Source of the DNA: CANHBY01 sp031376995 | GTDB taxonomy: Bacteria > Pseudomonadota > Gammaproteobacteria > Burkholderiales > Burkholderiaceae_C | Assembly (NCBI GenBank): GCA_031376995.1 | Contig: JANMEO010000115.1 | Span: 1-8,878 of the forward strand | Reading direction: 5' to 3' | Length of the DNA: 8,878 nucleotides | Shown here: piece after piece, positions 1-5,478 of the stretch | Layout: every line of letters begins with the position of its first letter | Position numbering within the stretch: position 1 is the stretch's first letter | Translations under genes and position numbers: made by a program | Notes under the pieces: generated by a model | What the model saw: the letters and a program-made list of their open reading frames with translations, nothing else | The model's database searches: none | Told to the model about the DNA's origin: nothing

Positions 1-58
1 CCCCCCCCCCCACCCGCCCCTGGTGAGTGTGAAGCCATGAGCGAGACATCGGTAGGTC
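1..58. other. C-homopolymer and unassigned sequence at the window edge
   Basis: The window opens with ten or more C residues interrupted by a single A (positions 1-20 are almost all C), followed by about 38 bases with no coding signal that I recognise. A run like this at an edge may be a real slippery tract or a contig-end artefact. The ATG at 37 begins an open frame that runs through the palindromic repeat and antisense to serB, and I do not regard it as a gene. Confidence 0.4.
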
Positions 59-222
59 TATACCCCTCGGATCTGAAGATGCTGTGTCGTCAAAGGGAGT
101 GTAGGGCGATCTGCAGCGTTGCAAACCACAGCGATACCAAAAGATATCGCTGTGGTTTGTGCCTTGTGCCTCATCTCTTCACTCCCTTTGCCAACACAAC
201 ATCTTCAGTTCCGAGGGGTATA
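59..222 (+). repeat. MITE-like palindromic repeat, copy 1 (164 bp)
   Basis: This is a long imperfect palindrome. The left arm 59-101 and the reverse complement of the right arm 180-222 agree at 39 of 43 positions. Both ends read TATACCCCTCGGA inward, so TA dinucleotides bound the element, as they would with a TA target duplication. The centre holds a second perfect stem (122-136 with 145-159). A second copy, 165 bp long and in the opposite orientation, lies at 2480-2644. The two share the end sequence and an internal 15-mer (111-125, CTGCAGCGTTGCAAA) at almost the same distance from the end. It has no coding capacity of its own, so if mobile it would depend on a transposase elsewhere. A large REP/BIME-type element is the alternative. 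I do not recognise a named family. Confidence 0.8.
122..159 (-). terminator. Perfect 15-bp hairpin just downstream of the serB stop
   Basis: Bases 122-136 and 145-159 are perfect reverse complements around an 8-base loop (137-144). In the serB transcript this stem begins 11 bases after the stop codon at 171-173. No T-tract follows on the minus strand, so it is not a classical intrinsic terminator. It could pause transcription, protect the mRNA 3' end, or simply be the core of the surrounding palindromic repeat. Confidence 0.4.
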
Positions 223-956
223 GGACTATTTTGCACTGGCTGTTGCGTCGCTGACAATACCTCTAGCAAACGATCTAAGCCCCCGGTATCAATAGCGACA
301 TGCGCACCCAGGCGAACAAGGGGTTTTGCATGATAAGCCACGGCCAGTCCAGCCACACCCATCATTGGTAAATCATTGGCTCCGTCGCCTACGGCAATAG
401 ACAGCGCGGGCTCAATATCGAGTTGCTCACAGGTGCTGAGGAGCATTCGTTTTTTTTCATCGCCGTCGCAAATGTCGCCCCAGGCTTGGTGCATCAACCG
501 GCCCGTGAGTCGCCCGTCCACAACCTCGAGCTGGTTGCTGCGGGAGAAGTTTAGCGCCAGCCGTGCTTTGATTCGATCTGTAAAAAACGTGAAGCCGCCT
601 GAGACAAGCAATGTTTTCAATCCGGCCTGATGACAGGCATGAATCAGACGTTCAGCGCCCGGATTGAGTTGCAATCGTTGCGTGTAGACCTCGTCCAAGG
701 CGGTTTCAGGAACGTCACGCAATAGAGCAACCCGTTGGCGCAAACTCTCTTTGTAATCAGTAATTTCGCCATTCATGGCAGCTTCAGTGATGGCGGCAAC
801 TTCAGCTTTACGCCCCGCAATAGCAGCGATTTCGTCGACACACTCAATGTTGATGAGCGTCGAATCCATGTCCAATGCAATCAATTTAAATAGACCCAAA
901 GACAGTGGTGTTTGAATGCCTTGGGTCAACAGGCCGGGGGAGAGTTTAGTCAACAT
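171..956 (-). CDS. serB: Phosphoserine phosphatase SerB, with a repeat-encoded C-terminus
   Basis: SerB hydrolyses O-phosphoserine to serine, the last step of serine biosynthesis, in the cytoplasm. The 261-residue protein has the HAD-family motifs in order: DMDST (D29 nucleophile, D31 acid/base), LVSGG (S119), a lysine in DEKKR (K168 or K169), and GDGAND (D191, D195) for magnesium. The N-terminus is the short betaproteobacterial form, without the ACT domain of E. coli SerB. I chose ATG 956 because it places DMDST about 28 residues in, as is usual for short SerB proteins. An open frame continues further upstream but there it is only antisense-like sequence inside the kinase gene. No ribosome binding site is visible. 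The start overlaps the end of the kinase gene by 11 bases, which suggests translational coupling. The family normally ends near GGLDRLLEV (residues 225-233). Here about ten further residues follow, and then 17 (P245-R261) plus the stop codon come from repeat copy 1. Confidence 0.93.
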   Translation of the reverse strand: MLTKLSPGLLTQGIQTPLSLGLFKLIALDMDSTLINIECVDEIAAIAGRKAEVAAITEAAMNGEITDYKESLRQRVALLRDVPETALDEVYTQRLQLNPGAERLIHACHQAGLKTLLVSGGFTFFTDRIKARLALNFSRSNQLEVVDGRLTGRLMHQAWGDICDGDEKKRMLLSTCEQLDIEPALSIAVGDGANDLPMMGVAGLAVAYHAKPLVRLGAHVAIDTGGLDRLLEVLSATQQPVQNSPIPLGTEDVVLAKGVKR

Positions 957-2178
957 GGAGAGAGCAAATGGGTTGATGTTCGCGTTCAGACTTGGCGACA
1001 GAGGATTGGCATTGGGGGCTTGGCAGCGTGGGCAGTGAAAAATAAAACTCAGCACCCTGGTTGACGATTCCGCGCGCCCAGATATCGCCGCCATGGCGGC
1101 GAATGATTCGGCGTACAGATGCCAAGCCAACCCCATTACCTTGAAAATCATTGCCGCCGTGCAAGCGCTGAAAGACGCCAAACAAACGGTCAATAAATCT
1201 CATGTCAAAGCCTGCGCCATTGTCGCGGATAAGAAAATTGAGACTTTGAGGTGCATGGCTGAACGAGATCATCGCATGGGGAGTTTTGCTGGTGTACTTC
1301 CAGGCGTTGCCCAGCAAATTTTCAAGGGCGATGTGCAGCAAAACAGGATCGCCCTGCACCATCATGTCGGGCTCAATACTGACTTCGACCTCTCTGTCGC
1401 TTGATTGGCGACGCAATTCGTCAATCACGACAATGCCGATGTTTGAGAGATTAACGGTTTCATTTTGCAAGGGCGCGCAAGATAACTGCGATAAGTTCAA
1501 TAGTGAGTCAATCATTCGGTTCATGCGAGTCGCTGCACTTAAAATTCGGCCCAGGTGGTCATTGCCAATTCTGTCAAGCACTCTCCCGTAGTCTTCTTTC
1601 AAAATACGGGCAAACCCTTCCACCACTCGAATGGGCGCTCTCAGATCATGCGACACCATATCGCTGAACGAGGCTTGTTCAGCTTGCGCCTGCAGGGTGT
1701 TCGTCTGGACGCTGTTCGTCAGCGGCCGCAGGATACCGACATAACCTTCGAACTCGCCATGCTGATTTTGTAGCGCTGATGCGCGCAAGGTCATCATTGC
1801 ACTGGGGGGGTGGGTGCCCAAAGCCTGTACGATAACGTCCACCAGATCTTGGTGTTGCTCAGCTTGAAGTTGGAGCGATGGGCGCTGTGGGTTTTGTGGG
1901 TCTCGAAGCCAATTCCACAACAGCCCAGCTGGCATGAGGGCCTTCGCTGAATAGCCTCGCGGGGGGATGCATGCGGTCAGGCGATGTTGCCTGTCTGTTT
2001 GCCAGTACCAACTGTCTAGCAGGTGTATCAGACCCAGATGTTGTTTTTTCAGTGCTTTGAGTTGTCCCTCATACCATTGCCGACGCCTATGCGCCAAAAA
2101 ACAACAAGCACTGGCCCCAAGAGCCCAAAAAAATAAAAAGATCACGACCCAACGCAAGGCACTGAGGGCATCACTCAT
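946..2178 (-). CDS. Membrane-anchored PAS sensor histidine kinase
   Basis: The 410-residue protein has one predicted transmembrane helix (about residues 9-29, rich in V, F, L and A, followed by HRRRQ). Next comes a PAS-like domain (about 45-155, starting near LLDSWYWQTD and ending in a PAC-like stretch GEFEGYVGIL). A HisKA dimerisation domain carries the H-box SHDLRAPIR with phospho-acceptor H177. The HATPase_c domain has an N-box (NLLGNAWKY, N287 and N291), a G1 box (DNGAGFD, D319), an F-box (FGVFQRLHG) and a G2 box (GNGVGLASV). All parts needed for ATP-dependent autophosphorylation are present. There is no receiver or HPt domain, so the phosphate must go to a separate protein. The divergent operon at 2782-7524 offers both. 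The ligand of the PAS domain cannot be read from the sequence. The gene lies directly upstream of serB and overlaps it. The ATG at 2178 is the first in frame after an in-frame stop; its ribosome binding site is weak. Confidence 0.9.
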   Translation of the reverse strand: MSDALSALRWVVIFLFFWALGASACCFLAHRRRQWYEGQLKALKKQHLGLIHLLDSWYWQTDRQHRLTACIPPRGYSAKALMPAGLLWNWLRDPQNPQRPSLQLQAEQHQDLVDVIVQALGTHPPSAMMTLRASALQNQHGEFEGYVGILRPLTNSVQTNTLQAQAEQASFSDMVSHDLRAPIRVVEGFARILKEDYGRVLDRIGNDHLGRILSAATRMNRMIDSLLNLSQLSCAPLQNETVNLSNIGIVVIDELRRQSSDREVEVSIEPDMMVQGDPVLLHIALENLLGNAWKYTSKTPHAMISFSHAPQSLNFLIRDNGAGFDMRFIDRLFGVFQRLHGGNDFQGNGVGLASVRRIIRRHGGDIWARGIVNQGAEFYFSLPTLPSPQCQSSVAKSEREHQPICSLHVD

Positions 2179-2479
2179 GAAAATGGGCCAAAAATCGGGG
2201 TTTATGCGCTGTCAGGCTGAAGCAAGACAGATGAAGATTGCGACCATGATGCATGTTACATGCTAGCAGTGCAGACGCGTGCAATCGGTTTAAGTTGCAA
2301 CTGGAATGGGGCTTTTGCACAGCCAGGCTGCCAAAATACATTCAAATTTAAAAATTTTGGTGACAAGCAGTAAATTTGCACTTTTTTTGAAAAAAATCAC
2401 TGTCATGGTCGAGCCCAATTTAAGCTCAAATAGTGCCAATGTTGTCGAAGTCTTTTTGCGCCAAGATGAACACTGGCGC
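2179..2479. other. Intergenic region, kinase upstream side, AT-rich
   Basis: I see no credible gene here. The small open frames lack family features and strong ribosome binding sites. The stretch 2335-2400 is conspicuously AT-rich and the likeliest place for promoters of the minus-strand kinase-serB unit and perhaps the plus-strand HPt operon, but no sigma-70 pair with good spacing stands out on either strand. The odd palindrome GCATGTTACATGC (2251-2263) lies about 75 bases upstream of the kinase start and could be an operator. The region ends where repeat copy 2 begins. Confidence 0.5.
2251..2263. promoter_or_regulatory. Candidate operator palindrome
   Basis: GCATGTTACATGC is a perfect palindrome of two 6-base half-sites (GCATGT and ACATGC) around one central base. 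It is placed 73-85 bases before the kinase start codon, within reach of a promoter. A dimeric regulator could bind it. I do not recognise the motif as belonging to a specific regulator, and a 13-base palindrome can arise by chance. Confidence 0.25.
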
Positions 2480-2644
2480 TATACCCGTCGGAGCTGAAGA
2501 TGCTGGGTCGATGGGTTGTTTTGAGAATGAAGATGCAAGGCGTAAAGCAAAGCAATACCATTTGGTATTTCGAGCATTTGCAACGCTGCAGACTCATTGT
2601 CCAAGCGGCCCAGGGACACGGCATGTTCAGTTCCGAGGGGTAAA
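2480..2644 (-). repeat. MITE-like palindromic repeat, copy 2 (165 bp)
   Basis: This is the second copy of the element at 59-222, aligned in reverse complement. The ends read TATACCCGTCGGAGCTGAAG on the left and, inverted, TTTACCCCTCGGAACTGAAC on the right. The arms are more diverged than in copy 1, with roughly seven mismatches in the first 30 bases. Shared with copy 1 are the outer arms and the internal 15-mer (here 2577-2591, reversed) at 53 bases from the matching end versus 52 in copy 1. The central stem differs in sequence (AATACCA at 2553, TGGTATT ending 2568), although both copies keep a palindromic core. The divergence suggests an older or separately acquired copy. It sits 137 bases upstream of the HPt start, so it may lie in that operon's leader. 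Confidence 0.72.
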
Positions 2645-2781
2645 GGCCAACCCTGTGGGATGAAACCAGCCACGGATGCAATCACTGTGCCTTTTAATTG
2701 GGTGTTTTCAAAGTCCGTTTCGAAATGCTCGGCTTTGATGCCACTGGCCTGAAATTGTTTCGTCAACAACAGTCAATTGAT

Positions 2782-3219
2782 ATGCCAACCCAGCATCCTT
2801 CGGACAAGCATGGCGATCTGACGAATGCGGCGCCTGGACTTGATGACGTGCTGGGTGAGTCAACCCGTCAACTTGATATGACGGCATTAAGCCGACTGCG
2901 AGCACTGGACCCTCTTGGCGGCAACCAACTTGTTAAACGAGTGATTGGCGCCTATCAAGTGTCTTTAGCGCATGGGGTTGCGCAATTGCAGGCCGCCTTG
3001 CAAGTTGAGGATCTGCAGAGTGTGAGGCACGTGGTTCACACATTAAAGTCGTCTTCTGCCAACGTGGGGGCAAACCAACTGTCGCAGCGTTGTGCCGAAC
3101 TTGAAAGCCTCATTCGAATCGATAAGGTTGACAATCTAAAGCATCGCATAGAAGGGTTGTGCCGAGAGATCGCCTTGGTCGCTCAAGCCTTGCAAGCCTT
3201 GCTAGAAAGTCAAACATGA
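2782..3219 (+). CDS. HPt-domain histidine phosphotransfer protein
   Basis: This small cytoplasmic protein (145 residues) should pass a phosphoryl group between a kinase and a receiver domain. Residues about 33-140 form an HPt-type helical bundle. The signature HTLKSSSANVGA carries phospho-acceptor H86, with the following leucine, lysine and small residues typical of HPt domains. There is no kinase or receiver domain. The first 30 residues look unstructured. I chose the ATG at 2782 because it gives a plausible HPt length. The frame stays open upstream to a TTG at 2698 and another ATG at 2725, and no start has a strong ribosome binding site, so the N-terminus is uncertain. The stop codon overlaps the next start as ATGA (3216-3219), which points to coupled translation with the REC-PAS-GGDEF-EAL protein, its probable phosphorelay partner. 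Confidence 0.88.
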   Translation: MPTQHPSDKHGDLTNAAPGLDDVLGESTRQLDMTALSRLRALDPLGGNQLVKRVIGAYQVSLAHGVAQLQAALQVEDLQSVRHVVHTLKSSSANVGANQLSQRCAELESLIRIDKVDNLKHRIEGLCREIALVAQALQALLESQT

Positions 3220-5468
3220 ATGCCGACGAGAAACTGTGCGACGAGACGGCTGCGTTCAAAACACGTGTGCTGCTGGTCGATGACGATGAAGTCAACTTGT
3301 TGCTGACTTCAGTGGCGTTGAAAGCTCGCGGTTTTGAGATCACCGAGGCCAACAGCGGTGAGCGTGCCATCGAAATATTGATTGGCTGGGTGCCCGATGT
3401 GGTTGTGCTGGACGCATTGATGCCAGGCCTGGATGGTTTTGAGACCTGCCGCGCGGTTCGAAATTTGCCTGGTTTTGAAGCTTTGCCGGTGCTGATGCTC
3501 ACGGGTTTGGACGATGAGGCCTCAATCAACCGCGCGTATGAAGTGGGGGCTACTGATTTTTTTGTCAAATCTCATCAATGGAGCCTGTTGTCAGGGCGTT
3601 TGAGACACTTGTTGCGTTCTAGTCGAACCCGACTAGAACTTGAAAAAAGCAAGGCCAAACTTGCTCGAGCTCATGATTTGGCGCGCATGGGCAGTTTTGA
3701 TTGGTGGCGTGATGAGGGTTTGGCGTTGTCCGTGGAGGCCTTGCGTGTGTTTGGCGTGGCTTCTGACGCCATGTCGTTTCGGCGTTTTCTGCGCTTGCTC
3801 ACCGATCACAGCCGCAGTGAGTTTTTGGCGGTTTTGCATGATGTTCTGCACCACAGCACGGTGTTGACCACGGATATCTCAGTCAGTCTGGCTGATGGAC
3901 GGCTACATCGTGTGATTCATGTCGAAGCCGAGCCGTCTTTCAATGAGCAGGGGAGTTTGATTGGATATACCGGCATTATTCAAGACGTGACAGATCGTCG
4001 GATGGCCGAAGATAAAATTCGTCACTTGGCTAATTTTGATGCGCTGACTGGCTTGCCCAACCGGCGTCAATTGATCTGGCGTGCAGAACGTGCCATCGAG
4101 CATGCGAGGCGCCTGAATCATCAAGTGGGATTGCTGTTGATCGATCTTGATCGTTTCAAAATCATCAACGATACCTTGGGGCATGCGGCTGGCGACGAGT
4201 TGTTGATGGAGGTATCCAATCGATTGCGCTCATGCGTCAGGCACTCTGACCAGATGGTCGACAATGTCATAGAGGGTTCTGGAGGGGCGCGATCACATCG
4301 CATGCTTGAAGCGGTTGGCCGACTTGGGGGCGATGAGTTTGTGGCTTTGCTGCCCGAAGTGATCGACGAACGCGACGCCGAACGTGTTGCCAAGCGTATT
4401 TTGGATTTAATGCGTGAGCCGATTTTGGTGGGTGCCCAAGAATGTTTTGTGACCGCCAGCGTTGGTATTGCACTCTACCCTCGTGATGGACTGTCCGTGG
4501 CTGACTTGATGCGCAACTCTGACATTGCCATGTATGCAGTCAAGGCACAAGGCCGCAACGCGGCCAGCGTGTACCGCCCGGCTTTGGGTGGCAAGGGCCG
4601 AGAAAAACTCGAATTAGAGAGTGCCTTACACAAAGCCATTGAACGCAATGAACTGGTCTTGCACTACCAACCCAAAGTCGATGTGCGGTCTGCAAAGATG
4701 GTGGGGGCTGAGGCGCTGATGCGTTGGCAACGAGGCAATTTATTGATGTTGCCGATTGATTTCATCCCGCTGGCTGAAGAAACGGGCCTGATTGTTCCGA
4801 TGAGTGAGTGGGCTATTCGAGAGGCGGCTCGGCAGGCCCGCATCTGGCAAGATAATTTTGGCTTCAGTGACTCGATTGCTGTCAACCTGCCCAACCGCAT
4901 GTTTGAACGCTCTGACTTGGTGGACCATATCAAGGCTGCCGTGACGATGTGCGGTATACCCAACAGTGCCATCGAGCTCGAGATCACAGAGACCGGCCTG
5001 ATGCGTGACCTTCAAAATGTCATTCCGACGCTCAACCGCTTGAATCAGCTAGGCGTGGCCATTTCGATCGATGATTTTGGCACCGGATATTCATCTTTGG
5101 CGTACCTGACCACATTGCCAATCAGCGAGGTCAAGATTGACCGTAGCTTTGTGCGTGATTTAGGCCTGATGCCACAAAGCGCGGCCGTGGTGACGGCCAT
5201 CATTGCCGTGGCGCGCTCTTTAGGCTTGAGGGTCGTGGCAGAGGGCGTCGAAAACTTGCAGCAAATGGAGGCGCTCAACCGCATGGGTTGCATGATCATG
5301 CAGGGGTTTTTGTTCAGTCATGCGCACCCCCCTGATGACATTGAGCGTTGGTTGCAGCAGACAATTCTTCCCAAGAAGGCGCCCTGGATTGGGGTTGCTG
5401 GTTCGAGCACTAATGACTTTGTCTTGGCAGCCACGTTGCCAGGCCATCGCTCTTATCCAGCGGGTTGA
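3216..5468 (+). CDS. Response regulator with REC, PAS, GGDEF and EAL domains (c-di-GMP turnover)
   Basis: The 750-residue cytoplasmic protein combines phospho-signal input with c-di-GMP synthesis and breakdown. REC (about 16-133) has the acidic pair D22/D23, phospho-acceptor D66 (VLDALMPGLDG), T96 and K118. A short coiled linker (about 138-150) leads to a PAS-like domain (about 150-262, ending GYTGIIQDVTDRR). GGDEF (about 268-455) has an intact GGDEF at 371-375 and DLDRFK at 310-315. EAL (about 463-715) has EALMRW (E499), VNLPN (N557), EITETG, DDFGTGYSS (619-627), EVKIDRSF, AEGVE and MQGFLF, so the phosphodiesterase residues look complete. The RHSD motif that would be the inhibitory I-site (342-345) lies 25 residues before GGDEF instead of the usual five, because of an insertion of about 20 residues. 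The start at 3216 fits the ATGA overlap with the HPt gene; the frame is open further upstream, but only inside that gene. Net activity cannot be told from sequence. Confidence 0.93.
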   Translation: MNADEKLCDETAAFKTRVLLVDDDEVNLLLTSVALKARGFEITEANSGERAIEILIGWVPDVVVLDALMPGLDGFETCRAVRNLPGFEALPVLMLTGLDDEASINRAYEVGATDFFVKSHQWSLLSGRLRHLLRSSRTRLELEKSKAKLARAHDLARMGSFDWWRDEGLALSVEALRVFGVASDAMSFRRFLRLLTDHSRSEFLAVLHDVLHHSTVLTTDISVSLADGRLHRVIHVEAEPSFNEQGSLIGYTGIIQDVTDRRMAEDKIRHLANFDALTGLPNRRQLIWRAERAIEHARRLNHQVGLLLIDLDRFKIINDTLGHAAGDELLMEVSNRLRSCVRHSDQMVDNVIEGSGGARSHRMLEAVGRLGGDEFVALLPEVIDERDAERVAKRILDLMREPILVGAQECFVTASVGIALYPRDGLSVADLMRNSDIAMYAVKAQGRNAASVYRPALGGKGREKLELESALHKAIERNELVLHYQPKVDVRSAKMVGAEALMRWQRGNLLMLPIDFIPLAEETGLIVPMSEWAIREAARQARIWQDNFGFSDSIAVNLPNRMFERSDLVDHIKAAVTMCGIPNSAIELEITETGLMRDLQNVIPTLNRLNQLGVAISIDDFGTGYSSLAYLTTLPISEVKIDRSFVRDLGLMPQSAAVVTAIIAVARSLGLRVVAEGVENLQQMEALNRMGCMIMQGFLFSHAHPPDDIERWLQQTILPKKAPWIGVAGSSTNDFVLAATLPGHRSYPAG

Positions 5469-5471
5469 GGA
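5466..5471 (+). promoter_or_regulatory. Ribosome binding site of the diguanylate cyclase gene
   Basis: TGAGGA precedes the ATG at 5479 by seven bases and includes the stop codon (5466-5468) of the upstream gene. This is the best Shine-Dalgarno match in the operon. It decides the start at 5479 over the in-frame upstream ATGs inside the preceding gene, and it suggests that ribosomes ending the upstream gene can restart here. Confidence 0.7.
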
Positions 5472-5478
5472 CGGCTTC

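Noticed and set aside
59..222. CRISPR or retron-type structured RNA in the palindromic repeat
   Set aside because: There are only two dispersed copies with no spacers, and no cas or reverse transcriptase gene nearby. A MITE or REP-like element explains the palindrome better.
37..333. Plus-strand open frame of 98 codons over repeat copy 1
   Set aside because: It runs through the palindromic repeat and then antisense to serB; there is no ribosome binding site and no family features.
2306..2497. Plus-strand open frame of 63 codons ending in repeat copy 2
   Set aside because: The translation is lysine- and serine-rich from an AT-rich intergenic stretch with no recognisable domain and no good ribosome binding site.
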